Assembly: GCA_011109175.1 (NCBI GenBank)
Contig: RDEW01000058.1
Coordinates: forward strand, 212,978 to 276,977
DNA length: 64,000 nucleotides
DNA from: Dicyema japonicum
Taxonomy: Eukaryota > Dicyemida > Rhombozoa > Dicyemidae
Direction: 5' to 3'
The notes under the pieces are model-generated. The model did not search any database. It saw only the letters and a list, made by a program, of their open reading frames with translations, and was not told where the DNA came from. A program made the position numbers and the translations under genes. Each line of letters opens with the position of its first letter. The first letter of the stretch is position 1. Shown piece by piece: positions 10,620 to 21,787 of the stretch.

Positions 10620-11285
10620 ACATTGAAATCTGAGATGTGACTTATATTTAATTTAAATTATTTAAAAAAAAATATTATTAATATTATTAATTTCTTATGA
10701 GCTTTTTTTTCTGTTGATCATAGTGGAATATATCCTTCGTACTGAGTTATGAATTTATTTATTTATTAGCTATGAATGAACTCAATAGAGAGGATAATGA
10801 TAACTCGAGCCCAGTGGTGTTTGGCATACTGGATATTGGAAATTGATACAATAGTCATGAATTCGGTTTCTCAATGGAGAACAGGACTATTATTAATAAT
10901 GCCTTTGTTTGAATGAATGGTCACTATTAATAAGTACTTTGTTATTTTAAGGTAAATTCACGAATCAACGGATTTATGGAAATACTTTAATTCGTAAGAA
11001 CCGAGGGTAATTATGATCATCCAGTATTATACATGCTTATTTGGGTTTTAGAGAGGAACATTTGGTCAAAAATAGGAAGGAGCTTGAACTTGTCAAAATC
11101 AAGTGATTAGTCAGTTTGGTTTTACTTTGGTCTTGTGAGGTGGGAGTGCAAATTGTTTTTATACAATACGGTTCTCATTATTCAGAAATGCTCTCGGGAG
11201 GATAGTAGTATCAGTTGAAGGATTTGATCTTTACAGAATCCATAATTGAGTAAACCCAAGTATCTTCATTGTACTGGATTTGTCA
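10620..11285. other. No gene seen
   Basis: AT-rich. A piece near 11100-11145 (GTGATTAGTCAGTTTGGTTT) resembles the jockey-like LINE 3' end, but weakly. Confidence 0.4.
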
Positions 11286-11690
11286 ATTGTTAGTTAGTTA
11301 GTTAATTAACCCAGATCTCACTAACTTGTGGAGACCAACGGCTATAAAATCTGACATCGCAGATGACGGTCGCTATCATATATTGGTCAACTTGGTATGG
11401 TAGACGAACAGCGTTAAAGAGATCAAAAGGTTATTTGCTGTCAACTCGGAGAGGTTGCAAAAGGAACAAAGAAAATTTTTTACATTATCCAGTTTGCCAA
11501 CGTCGGTCGATAGGGATGGTCCCCACATCGTTTACGAGTCAAGTTTACCCGGAGATCCTTCGGAAGAGAGGATTCTGAATAGTCAAGTAGAGGAAAAGTC
11601 GATGTAGTATTTAATCGTCGAGTCTTTAACAAATTCAACGTGAAAGTAACTCTGTAAAACTCAGGAGTAACTATTCGAAAGCGCAAATCT
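11285..11690 (-). pseudogene. Jockey/I-like LINE C-terminal fragment (copy 1)
   Basis: The minus strand reads SSLPKDLRVNLTRKRCGDHP, YRPTLA, then after a break CSFCNLSELTANNL. It aligns with copies at 22.94-23.26 kb (SSLPGYVQVKLASQLCGHHP) and 42.69-42.99 kb (FCNLYELTANHLFECHVLTQ). LP..VRV.L.R.R.GHHPSL followed by C..C...E.T..HL..C is the usual post-RT C-terminal cysteine block of jockey/CR1/I-type LINEs. A shared non-coding tail (CACAAGTTAGTGAGATCTGG near 11310-11330, minus) follows. Stops and shifts make it inactive. Confidence 0.6.
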
Positions 11691-11699
11691 CATGACGTC

Positions 11700-12320
11700 G
11701 GGGCCTCAGATGGGCGGAAAAGAAGTCTTCTAAGACGAATTATTTTTTCTAAGAAATTTTTATCTTACAAACGTAATAAATATTAAATAAAAACAATATA
11801 ATAAATAAATAATTAATTAATATCTTAAAAGTATGATGTGAGAATCCTCTGAAACAATGAAGACTATAAAAAGACGAGGATGAAGAACCAATCAAACGTA
11901 TAGAAAACTAAGAAAAAATTCTCTTAAATGGTAATTCCGTTGATCTCACTATAGCTTCAGAAAACTTCACAACCTCCACGAAAGCGACAAAAACAGTTTA
12001 CTCTGTCTTGCGGAGTATTCGGAATTATAAGCGAGCAAAACGAGACCATGCAGCAAACTTTGAGGTAAAAAACCAGACTCCGTCCATCGACCTTTTTCCG
12101 TGGTTCCTCTGAGGAGATTGACACAGGAAGAACTCCTAGCAGAAGCCAAAATAACAGAAGAACGTCCAATATTACGGAATATCCGATATTTTGGTGTATT
12201 GGTCTATATATCTTAGAGTGACATTACCGTCGGTAGATCACTAGAAAAAAGTCGGGAAAACTTTAAAAAATCACACCTAAATTGTGAATTTAAGAATATA
12301 GATATCGAAGACCCAATATA
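11700..12320. other. No recognisable gene
   Basis: A plus-strand frame near 11930-12110 (NGNSVDLTIASENFTTSTKA...) is open for about 65 codons and Ser/Thr-rich, then stops. I do not recognise it. The overlapping minus-strand frames look like shadows. Confidence 0.35.
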
Positions 12321-12329
12321 AAAAAAAAC

Positions 12330-12825
12330 TAGAAAGGGAGTTTTTGTTCTTCAAAGCAAAATATGCTAGAAAACCATGACCTGAAGCAAACTAACCAATC
12401 TTTGTAGCAACATAAATCGTCTTTAAAACAAATAACCAAAAATGATCAAATCCACGTGTTGGGAATCATTATCATCAACATAATCACTTTAATGATCGAG
12501 AATTCAACACATTTTTAGCAAAACAACTGGACGAGTCAATCTCCTTCAAATAAGACGAAAAGTGTTGTTTTCCGTTTTCACGACCTGGTAAGATTTTGCA
12601 AAAAAATTGGAAGAGCTTCAAAACTCGAACGATGAACTGAAGACTGTTCTAAATGACTAGAATTTCCAAATGATGTACTGAAACAACAGAGACAGTTTTC
12701 GAGCCATTTTGGACAAATTGGAGGATACAAATTCGTGCAAAAACTAGGAATATCTAGAACTGATAGCTACAAAGTCTCCGATTGAAGTTATTTGTAGTCT
12801 CTTTGATTATTAGAGGGGGGAATGT
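12330..12825 (+). pseudogene. Possible coiled-coil gene remnant
   Basis: Heptad-like pieces can be read in shifting frames: KMLENHDLKQTNQSL, KKLEELQNSNDELKTVLND, NRDSFRAILDKLEDTNSCKN and EYLELIATKSPIEVICSLFD. Stops and frame changes separate them. It could be a decayed host coiled-coil gene or an unrecognised gene with short introns. No family can be named. Confidence 0.25.
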
Positions 12826-13319
12826 CTGGTCGGATGATCTAGGTCTTTTTGCCAAGTCGGAATCATATTTACGGGAAATTGCGATGTTGGTGGAAGAAAG
12901 ATGACCAAGAACGAAACTAGCAATAATTTTGATGTTCTGAAAGAATGTAATTCAATGCTGGTGGGTGAGCTTAATACACGTTGTTCTGATGTGGAGGTTG
13001 AGTCCCTAGCATTATCAGATGATACTACCCCATTGATGGAATTGGCAGGTATTTATGGTTATGAGTATTCGTAGTTTATGTTTTGAAGGAGAAATTGATG
13101 CACGAAAAGAATCTTCTTAAGAAATTCAAATGATCGGTTTGTTTGCTTGTCAAGTTGATGTTGGAGATTGGAAGGCGATTATCCGAATGGCTGGAAAAGA
13201 AGTACCTAAGATCGGGTTAAAAAGAAATTTGGTGTTTGCGGTTGTATTGGTAGTTATTGGATGAGTGTGACTGTAAGTACAAATTAGTTGAGTCTGGATA
13301 TACTGCATGTATTTGTCAT

Positions 13320-13625
13320 TTGAGCGATAAGTATTTGCGGGGACAGCCTCGGCTCCAATGTTTTTGGTAGCGCATATTTTGAAGATTAATGGAATGAGTA
13401 ATAATTTGAAAAGTTTAGGTTTTTTGCTTTAACTTGTTGATTTTATTATGTTTTGTATGAATAGTGTAATATTTGTTACTTTTCTGTTGTTTTCTTACAG
13501 GTGGTTGGGTTACACAGAATTTTAATAAAAATGAGGCACAATAAACCGGACATTGTGATACACGATATAGAGCCTGGTCAAGTCCTCATCATAGAAGTTG
13601 GCAATAATAGTAAGGATACTAATAG
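13320..13625 (+). pseudogene. LINE endonuclease-like tail fragment (N(K/R)PDIV block)
   Basis: NKPDIVIHDIEPGQVLIIEV (about 13544-13605) is the first conserved block of the tail family. PD and the (I/V)xxEV strand match a PD-(D/E)xK-like arrangement. The same block is at 47.28 kb (DKESGQVLIIEVSRPF) and 58.5 kb. Upstream (13330-13350) CHLSDKYLRGQPRLQCF resembles the segment that precedes this block in related elements. It is truncated right after the block. Confidence 0.55.
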
Positions 13626-13629
13626 CATA

Positions 13630-13925
13630 TATAGTCATCAAATATAGTTAAAATTACTTTAACGGTTGACCTAATTTTACTGTCTTAGAGAAATATGACC
13701 TATTTTACTTTTAAATAGAAAAGAACATCGGATGTTTAAAATCTTTGGTCCTGATAGATCAATCTGTAGCAAAAATCGCACAGAAAAATAATTTTGTCAT
13801 CAAACGATCACTTTATTCGATTTTTTAATATTTCACATAAAACCAATTCGAGAGTGCGAATGATGATAATTCGTTACTTAGAACAATATCATCTATTTGA
13901 ATCTTAAAGAGGCAAAAGATTCTCC
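13630..13925. other. No gene seen
   Basis: AT-rich, dense stops. Confidence 0.4.
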
Positions 13926-13994
13926 CTTCATACTCAGACTAACTACTTCATACTGCTTTGTGTTAACTTCACGTCTAATCCTCCAAAATTAGAC

Positions 13995-14070
13995 CAATTA
14001 AATTACATTGCAGTACTCTTGTCTGAAAAAATAATTTCAATTACCCTGCAGTACTCTTGTCTGAAAAAGA
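13995..14070 (+). repeat. Short tandem direct repeat (2 units, ~39-bp period)
   Basis: GCAGTACTCTTGTCTGAAAA occurs twice, about 39 bp apart (near 14011 and 14050). Confidence 0.7.
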
Positions 14071-14104
14071 ATTAGATATCATCATACTTCAAAACCAAAA
14101 TCCA

Positions 14105-14387
14105 GGTCATCCGCATTTCTTAATTCCTAGATAAAAGTAGGATAATTTTTAGCTCTCAGATTACGAAAAGCAGCTTCCAGATAACAACAAAAGGATTGGT
14201 TATTGTGAGTCACTTTCTGAAGTGTCAATGTGCATAGCCTCTCTTCAGATTCACTTAAAATTTGATTTTCGCGCAAATTGACCTGTAATTGAACATTATC
14301 AAAAGGTATTAAACTTTTGACACAATTTCTAGACATTTTGATAAAGCTATTAAACATTGTGGCAAAGTTATTAGACATTTTCGACAA
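14105..14387 (-). pseudogene. RTE-like reverse transcriptase fragment
   Basis: The minus-strand frame includes NVQLQVNLRENQ, then CCYLEAAFRNLRAKNYPTFI. This lines up with LGTTQLSVRFGN and FVTYLEAALRDFR of the 28.1-28.4 kb RT, which lies just before the YADD box. The PQG(D/S) motif between them is not recognisable. It is a short dead piece of the same LINE family. Confidence 0.5.
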
Positions 14388-14389
14388 AT

Positions 14390-15610
14390 TTATTAAATTT
14401 TATGGTAAAATTATTAAACAAATCGGAAAACCATGTTAATTGTGTAAATTTAATTAAATTATTTTTTAATTTTATTTATTTAATCCAACACTTTATTTAA
14501 TAAAATTAAAATTAATTATGACGACTGTAAATCATGTAATAATTTTAATTTCTTGTGGTTACTAGTATATTCATCATTTTGGTATTTAATCCTATAGATG
14601 TTCAATTTCATCATCTTATACCTTCATTTGGCATTTTGACACAGAAAAATTGTCAAGAAATAAATCAGGTGCAATTTCTGTATTATATATTAATTATTAA
14701 GATATTTGATTAATTGTACATTTTCTGGACTACAAATTGATTCTAAAGTATAGATTTACGAATTCAATACATCACATTTGAACATGGTTTCAATTTTTCT
14801 ATTATACGATCGAAAGTGACGAATTTGTATTAAATATTACTTATTATAGTTACTGTTGGGAAGAAAGTTTAAAATATGTAATCAAAATACTTTTCCATCT
14901 ACTATTGATAGCTTGTTATATATATTATTAAATTAATAGGTATTTACAACGATGCAATTCCCTCTTATACATCGCAATTGATTTTGCAGAAGATTTATCA
15001 GTACTTTACAATATGTAAATTTTTTTAATTAATGTAGTTTCTTTCCACAGAGAATAGAAGTTATTCAAGAATTTAGAATTAGTTCCATTTGGGTTACATT
15101 AAATAAGTATTTTTAATAATAATGTAGAGTGATTGTGTGCAGGGATTCATTCGGTGATGCAGAGGCGTATAATATTATATTTATCATAGGTATAAAGCTA
15201 TACGTGATAATCATAATTTTCCAATATAATAACATGTATATGTTCGAAAGTAATATATTTAGACGAATACAGCAAGCAGACAAGTAAAACATGTAATTAA
15301 TAATGTTATTTCAGACTGCAGTGCCATTGCGAACAAGTACAATGTAATGGGCTTTTGCGGAGTTACTAACATTTTACTAACTTAATCGGTTCTTTTATCG
15401 AGAATAAAAATTGGTGTTAATTAATTCAAATTTATTATGATTTAAATAATTTCCTGGTTGGCCAACTGAATCACACATCTCTACTCTTGACTCGGAAAGA
15501 ATAATTTTAATTAAAAAAACGATAAGGAAATGAATCGATTATGATTGGTTTTAAGAACGGATAGGTTTCCTTAGATTTATGAATGACGTGAGCATTATCC
15601 CAATTAATTT
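14390..15610. other. Long AT-rich stretch, no gene seen
   Basis: No coding frame longer than chance, no LINE motif and no inverted-repeat element was found. Confidence 0.4.
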
Positions 15611-15616
15611 ATTTAG

Positions 15617-15726
15617 TTTTGATCCCTGTCGACATAATTGTCGCTAAGTTCTTTCTCAAGATATTCAAGGAGATCAATTATATGAACACAATTGCCTTTA
15701 AGAGAGTCAGCGTCCAAATTTCTTGA
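15617..15726 (+). CDS. Exon of the IPVDII gene family, third copy
   Basis: After a splice-acceptor-like AATTTATTTAG, the frame reads LIPVDIIVAKFFLKIFKEIN and continues to a stop at 15724. The same start is found at 54.78 kb (FIPVDIIDADFFLKISKDDD, minus) and more distantly at 58.1 kb (MIPVHIIEQEIFSRTQGDQL, minus). All three follow an AT-rich acceptor, so this is probably the last exon of a small gene. This copy lies far from the tandem pair and its C-terminus differs, so it may be a pseudogene. The function is unknown. Confidence 0.4.
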
Positions 15727-15729
15727 GAA

Positions 15730-16115
15730 TATTCCTCGTCGGAGTAGTTAAATGAATTGGCACACAACTTTTTTTGTCATCAGGTGTCAAACTCCACGGA
15801 TCAACACCTGAATTTTTTGATCTGATCCTGAATATCGAAGGTGTTTTCTTGGTCATGTATTTGCCCCCGTCTGGATTATTTTATATAATATTTTCTGCCC
15901 CCGACTTCGGACACTTTATCTTCCAATAGTCTTTCCAAAAATAGGGATTTTTACATAAATCTTAGCACCCTCAGCCTTTCATATACGTCCGTTTATTATT
16001 TCCATTATTAGACATGAAAACCCTATAGTAACTCTAATCTAATTGAGATATGTTGAACCTCAAGAAAACTAAAGTAATGCTAGTTCATTATGCATTTTCC
16101 TTAAGGATCAAGCAT
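15730..16115. other. No gene seen
   Basis: No recognisable coding content. It lies downstream of the minus-strand LINE ORF1 remnant, where ORF2 would start, but no endonuclease motif is readable. Confidence 0.35.
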
Positions 16116-16118
16116 TCA

Positions 16119-16960
16119 CTAGCAATATAATCTTGTTTCAACATTTTGGTGACCTTGCTTCTTCAAATCCAAGCTTACTATCTCCATTAAATCCATCTGT
16201 GTATTCGCGGACAGATAGTTAAGATGTGACATAATCTTTGATATTTCCGTATATACCTTCTCTGATAGATTGGGTGGGACTTCATTCGATTTCGACAAAT
16301 TTTTAGTGCCGTCTTTGACGTAACTGTCTTTGCTGTCCACGTTCTCCCAATATCGCTTATTATCACCTGTCCATCGTTTTACCCTACTCTCCTATGATCA
16401 AGACTTTTAGGCGAATGGACATCCATCATATCTATCACAATGTGAGGACGAGCCACAATTTATGCTATTAATTGTGTTCCCAGGAATCTTTCACACGCAG
16501 ACAGATCGTGTTCTCCTCAAGTGAGACATCTTGTATTCTTACAGAAGCAGGATATATGCCCATAGCGTTGGCAGTTGAATCATTTATGTGGCTTCTTCCG
16601 TACTATTCGCATGTAATAGTACGTGAGAAATGTTGAAACAATTTCCGACAAGCGAAGTAGCCTCAGCCTATGATCCAACTAGAACCCTTAGAAAAGGGAG
16701 TCTCCATCTGCCTTGTAGAGATGACATAAGCTCGTGGTAGATGAGGCTAATTCCTTTACGAATTCATAAAGGTCGTTATCATATACTCATAAAGGCAGGT
16801 TGTTCACACAATTTCGAAAGATCTAGTCGGATTTAACTAAAGCAATGGTTTCCAAGAACATAAAGAGAAGTAGCATCATCATGTTCATATAAATTCCTTT
16901 GTCCCCTCCTTTCTGAATTCGAGGCGGAAGATCCCGGAGCCTTTGTGACTCAATCTGATA
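16119..16960 (-). pseudogene. Decayed LINE ORF1 (gag-like) with CCHC zinc knuckles
   Basis: The minus strand reads RIVRKKPHK-FNCQRYGHIS then CFCKNTRCL, C-GEHDLSACER, and further on IVARPHCDRYDGCPFA. This is the jockey/I-type ORF1 layout: an RNA-binding segment (about 16730-16650) followed by two or three zinc knuckles of the form C-x2-C-x4-H-x4-C. The last part, 16340-16119, is an intact 73-codon frame (NLSEKVYTEISKIMSHLNYL...) that would be the ORF1 C-terminus. Stops replace a few cysteines. In intact elements the product would coat the LINE RNA. Here it is inactive. Confidence 0.55.
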
Positions 16961-17519
16961 AATCTCGTCAAGTCGACGAGTACAGCACTTTAGAAATTTT
17001 GATAGCTCTCATATTCGATGTGACAGAAATCTGTGTCTAAAGAAGACGAACAAACTGACGGATCTGTCACTTAAAAGAAGAAATCGATTGATAAATAAAA
17101 AGGAGACTCAGGAGAGTTCTGACATGTCTAGAATACGGAAGAAATCAGGTAAATATGTCAACTTAAACGAGCCGTGGATGATTCACTCACAGAAAAGTGA
17201 TAAAAATCCCCATTTTATGGTATCATTTATGATCAATTTAATTTCCTTCATCAGCTAAGAAACCAGCAGTTTCTGTTTTTTGAAAGTCATTTCCGACAAT
17301 TTGGTTGATTTTTGATGTGACTTAGCTTTCTGAAAATGGTTATAACCTCAGCGAGCCTAAACACTCCGGGTTTGAGCCATTCGAGCTTCCATAACAGTTT
17401 ACCTACCAGGAGTTGGTTCAGATACTGACAATAATCAACTTTCTCTTCATTTTCCGCGGTTTTTGAACTTCCAAGAGGATGAGACTATTTCCTCTGGTAT
17501 TTATTATTAACTGTTAACA

Positions 17520-18173
17520 CTTCCTTCAGTACGTATGCAAAACGCGAAAGCGTGGCCTATCGATCCTTTTGCTTTTAAAAGCTTTAAGCTAAAGGTGACA
17601 GAAAAGTTACCACAGGGATAATTGGCTTGTGCGCCCAAGCGTACATAGCGACGGCGCTTTTTGATCCTTCGATGTTGGCTCTTCCTATCATTGCGAAGCA
17701 TAAATCGCAAAGTGTAGGATTGTTCACCCACTAACAGGGAACGTGAGCTGAGTTTAGACCATCGTGAGATAGGTTAGTTTTACCCTACTGATTCGGTGTC
17801 GTTGCAACAGTAATTCTGCAAATTACGTGAGGAACTGCAGAGTCAGACATTTGGTTCATGCACTTGACTGAAAAGTCAGTGGTGCGAAGCTATCGTCTAA
17901 AGATAATAACTGAACGCCTCTAAGTTAGAATCTTGACTGGAAGCAACGATATTGTGCAGTGCTCTAATATAGCAAGAATATGCTTTTATGCTGCTGTTAC
18001 CTTGGTGTCGAAAGGTGTCCTAAAAGTAGGCATTATCACCCAGGTGAATTGCATTGAGACTGAGTACTGTGCTAAATCACATGTAGACGACATTTATTGG
18101 CATGAGAACTGTACGTATGAAAGCTGCTTTGGTGGCGATCTACTGAGGTCCATCTCTTTGCCAAAGATTTGTC
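17520..18173 (+). rRNA. Large-subunit (28S) rRNA 3' fragment, probably a pseudogene
   Basis: Universal LSU motifs run in order: CGAAAGCGTGGCC, AAAAGTTACCACAGGGATAA, the TTTTTGATCCTTCGATG helix, TTGTTCACCCACTAACAGGG, GTTAGTTTTACCCTACTGAT, the sarcin-ricin loop region, CAGACATTTGGTTCATGC and GACTGAACGCCTCTAAG. The 3' terminal domain follows, ending GCCAAAGATTTGTC. The first ~80 percent of 28S is absent upstream. The sarcin-ricin loop reads ATTACGTGAGGAAC instead of AGTACGAGAGGAAC, changing both the bulged G (17823) and the ricin-target A (17828). Those bases are essentially invariant, so a non-functional copy is likely. Confidence 0.85.
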
Positions 18174-18219
18174 CGCTTGTCGGACGACATTTAATGAAGA
18201 TTGGGATACTCGGGCCATG

Positions 18220-18545
18220 GTATACGGTGATAATTTGAGTATATAGCTATTTTCCTGTATTGTCAGAAAGGGCTTTTGGACTTGTAATTTTTTCGCAAAT
18301 AGTCAAATGGGTGTTTTGTATTATCAGGCCATATTCGCAGCCATAAGTTTCGTCACATGGGTCTATTAAATGCACGATAAATACGCTGAGGGTATATGGT
18401 GATAAGTGATTGAGGCCTTTGGACTTGGTATATTTTTCGCAAAGTCAAATGGGTGTTTTGTATTATCAGGCCAAACCCGCAGCCATAAGTTTTGAAAACA
18501 TGGGTCTATTAAATGCACCAAAAATACCCCGACGGTAGATGCTGG
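18220..18545 (+). repeat. Tandem spacer repeats downstream of 28S (2 units, ~143-bp period)
   Basis: The unit TTTGGACTT...TCGCAAA.GTCAAATGGGTGTTTTGTATTATCAGGCC...CGCAGCCATAAGTTT...CATGGGTCTATTAAATGCAC occurs at about 18275-18390 and 18418-18540. Lying straight after the LSU 3' end, it is best explained as rDNA intergenic-spacer subrepeats. Shorter related motifs (AAATCGGGCC, TAATAGRC) recur at 18630-18735. Confidence 0.75.
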
Positions 18546-19008
18546 AAAGGTAAAAAAGAGACCTTCCATGGGCATAAAATGCATCGAGGTTTTTCTAGCC
18601 AGATATTAGCTAATGCATTGGTATTATAAAATCGGGCCTCGTAATAGGCCCGAATAAGTAATATCTAATGAATAGGTGAATAACCAGGTATTTGCTAGAT
18701 AATAGAAAATCGGGCCACCTAATAGACACTAAAAAAGTAGTGCGTGGGCAATATGGGCAGACTTATAAAGTTATTATTTATAGATTTCAAAAAAGCCCAG
18801 TGGACAAGTAAAGGATTTTAACAAGGAAGCCCAGTAACTGTCCTGTTGAGTATCCATTGATTCCTTACAGTAAGTGGACAGCCTGCCGTCCAATGAGTGG
18901 CCATGCAAAGATCTTTCTGCATTTGATTTTTCAAGTCGCCGGAGATGCAAAGACTAGTAACATGGTAACATTAGTTGGACATGAAGGCAGGTTAACACCG
19001 GGTGTAAA

Positions 19009-19059
19009 GGGTTAATGGGGAAAGGCAGGACAGGGGCCAGGGAAACGGGGGGAAAAGGG
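19009..19059 (+). promoter_or_regulatory. G-quadruplex-forming motif
   Basis: Six runs of three or more G occur in 51 bases. The last four (19033-19036, 19040-19042, 19047-19052, 19057-19059) have loops of 3, 4 and 4 nt, which meets the standard G4 pattern. It stands out in very AT-rich DNA and lies in the putative rDNA spacer. Its role is unknown. Confidence 0.6.
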
Positions 19060-19230
19060 ATCGGATTAGATTTACGGGAAATTATCGCCACAGTTGTCCA
19101 AAACCTTATTTTTCAATAGGCTAGGTAGACAGCTATTTGAGATAAGCTTCATAGGGTTCGAGTCCCAGAGATTGTTTTATAATTTTCGTTTTAACACTTT
19201 TATTTATTTTTATTTATTTTTTTTATTTTA

Positions 19231-20210
19231 AGCACGTGTCTACAGCTCATAAAAATTTGGTCACGTGGTCCGGGCACGTGCCTTATCTCTAACTAGAATT
19301 AGATATCTCCATCTGAGTTAGAAATTCAGTTAAAAAGCCAAATAAAAGCTTTAAATTAACTATTTAATTATACAATTTAATTACTTATTTATTTTTTTTT
19401 TTTAACACGTGTCTACCACAAAGAAAAAAACTGATCACGTGGTCAAGAAAAGTTTTAAATATTAAATTTGAACCTAAAAATCTGTTTTAGGGCTTAATTA
19501 TAACTTTCTATTTAATTAATATATTTTAGGCACGTGTCTAAGCTAGGAAACTTAAAAATTTAGACACTCAAAAAATTAGCCACGTGGTCGGGCCCAGGTG
19601 GTCAAGACATGTGGGTACTCCAAATAAATCGGGGCTCATTTGCTATTGAAATATTTAAACCAAATTAACAAATAAGCTTATTAAATCAATTTAAAAAATA
19701 GCTTTTTAATTTCTAAAACCAAATTATTAAAAGTGTTATTTTGGGCTTAAAACAAGCATTTTTTCTGGTCCCCGAATAGATACAGATTCTCCGGGATTTG
19801 TCCCCACTTGCCCTAACTTTTTTCGGGTACGCACTTGCATATTTGTTGCTCTTTAAAATTGGCAAACTTGTCTTGACCTTAGGTCCCCCAGGGATCACAA
19901 ATGAAGACTTTGAGTTTCGGGAAATTTCGATTAATATTACTCCTGTCAAGTGGCGTGACCATTAATGCTAATTTCAAAAACTTTCAACTTTAATCATTTC
20001 TAGGCATTAATACAAGAACCCAGAGATCCCTGAGATGAAGACAATGGGAGACAGCCCACGTGGGTAAAAAATCAAAACTTAATTTTTATAAACTGCTTAT
20101 TTAAACACTCTCCTTCTTACAAATGCAATAATAAAATATTTATTTCAAGTCTCCTAAGCACTTTAAGTCAAAATAAAAGTGTCCCACAAAAAGCTAGAAA
20201 GCACGTGGTC
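19231..20210. repeat. Cluster of eight CACGTG palindromes in paired repeats
   Basis: CACGTG occurs at 19233, 19262, 19275, 19406, 19436, 19531, 19581 and 20202 (with a further CCCACGTGGG at 20056). Three times the order is CACGTGTCTA then, 20-45 nt later, (T/C)CACGTGGTC. Long AT runs separate the pairs. It looks like a diverged tandem repeat with a strongly conserved E-box-like core, perhaps continuing the rDNA spacer. No gene is seen in this interval. The minus-strand ORF at 19713-19949 has no recognisable content. Confidence 0.6.
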
Positions 20211-20289
20211 AAAAAACTTTTTCAAAAGTGAGATATAATATAGCTAAAATTCATTATAATTATAATTAATACAAAAGATACCGTCTGGT

Positions 20290-21785
20290 TGCAATTGGTT
20301 ACTTCTAGAAGAAACTTTGGTCGAAAATGTGGACCTTTTATGGAAGGTAACTGACAAATCCATGTACTCTGAGGTGTTTAATAAGTTATACAGTATTTTA
20401 AATAATGTAAATAAACTTAATTAGCTTTATAAAGATTGTGAATATTTCAAGTCAGTCCCAGGACCTTCAAAATCTTAAGTAATTTGCTTAACATAGTCGA
20501 TGATCCATGTCAAAAAAATCGAAATTGTTTTTCTAGGGTACCAGATCTCACAAACTACGGGACGGACCACGCTACTTTTTTTCGGAGGAACTATATTTAA
20601 AAGAGAAAAAGGTTTTGAATTTTTTTGGAGATCGGTCCCAGCTAGCGGGAGATACAGAACTTTTGTGATGGTTCAGATTTCATTTCGATATTAAAGCAAT
20701 CTTGACTAAATTTAATATGCGAAATTTATTAACTTTACTAAAGTAAAACACATTTGATAATTTTTTTGGGATCATTCACTTTTTTTCACATTATTAGTGA
20801 GATCCACATTTGATAATTTTTTGGGGGATCAATCATAGAGATCGATTTGACCACTTATATCCCCACAATAGCAGATTGGAAGACAAAGGCTGAATTACTG
20901 TTAGAGTCAATGTGGGGGAGAAATTGTATTAAAAAGTTTTAGAGGTTTTTGTGCAAAACACAGAGAATTAGCTGATGACTAGGATATAGAATGGATATAG
21001 AATGCCTCATAGTGATCTCTAGAATCCTCTTATAATCAAAAAAGTCAGTTTTGACGAAAATTGAAATCAAAGTTCGTTTGATATAAAACAGAATTTAGTA
21101 TTCGATCACTAATTTGAAAGGTTATACGAGGAGATTAAGAAAACAAGAGACTTTTCTATATCTTGTGACCGCAAATTTTTAAATTTAATCGATTATGACT
21201 ATTTTTAAAACTAACTAACCGATTCGTAGATGGGAAGACAAATTCCTCCACTTTGGTGAAAAAGACAGAAACCCTCTTCTCCTGTCTCTACCTTAGTTAA
21301 AGGATAGAAAGTCTGCTCCTAAGTTCTCTTCTCCAATAGATTTCCTGTGTAAGCAAAGAAGAAGGTGCTTCCGGGAATCGGTTGATGCAATGGAAGACCA
21401 TGAACGTAAGGTGCTCTGCTAATGGCGGGAACTGAAATTAGCCACTAATTGAGCACATTTTGTATCTCTCAGTGACCCTGGCATTGATATGAACTGTGAG
21501 GATTTTGTTGTACAATGAACCAAATCCTCACAGTTCTGAAAGTCTTAATCGACTTTTATTTATTTGTAACGCAGGCTACTTAGTAGTTAATTGGTCAGAG
21601 GGTCGAGCTGGTGACGTAGCTATGGTTCACTATGCTTAACTCTAGTTCACTTAAAGTTTTTATCTTTTCAAATAAGTTCAGTCTTGGCTGAACTTCTTAA
21701 ATAGGATAACTCAGGGATTTCATGTGGGTCATTTGGTCGGGGACAAGTGAACAGACCCAACCTCTCTTACCGAACGACTACAAAA
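20290..21785. other. Gene-free stretch with small repeats
   Basis: No recognisable gene. A ~30-bp direct repeat (CACATTTGATAATTTTTTGG) occurs near 20750 and 20807. A 14-bp perfect hairpin (AACTGTGAGGATTT, 21492-21505 with 21522-21535) is too short for a typical microRNA precursor. Confidence 0.45.
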
Positions 21786-21787
21786 TA

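Noticed and set aside
11957-12169. Two overlapping minus-strand ORFs with a hydrophobic start resembling a signal peptide
   Set aside because: Two frames overlap in one strand, neither has a domain or splice context, and the plus strand is equally open. Treated as chance.
19090-19170. tRNA-like B box GGGTTCGAGTCCC at about 19144
   Set aside because: The T-arm stem has an A-A mismatch, no matching acceptor stem or anticodon arm can be formed, and the A box is not recognisable. At most a tRNA-derived scrap.
21492-21535. Hairpin as a microRNA precursor
   Set aside because: Only 14 paired bases with a 16-nt loop; too short for a typical precursor.
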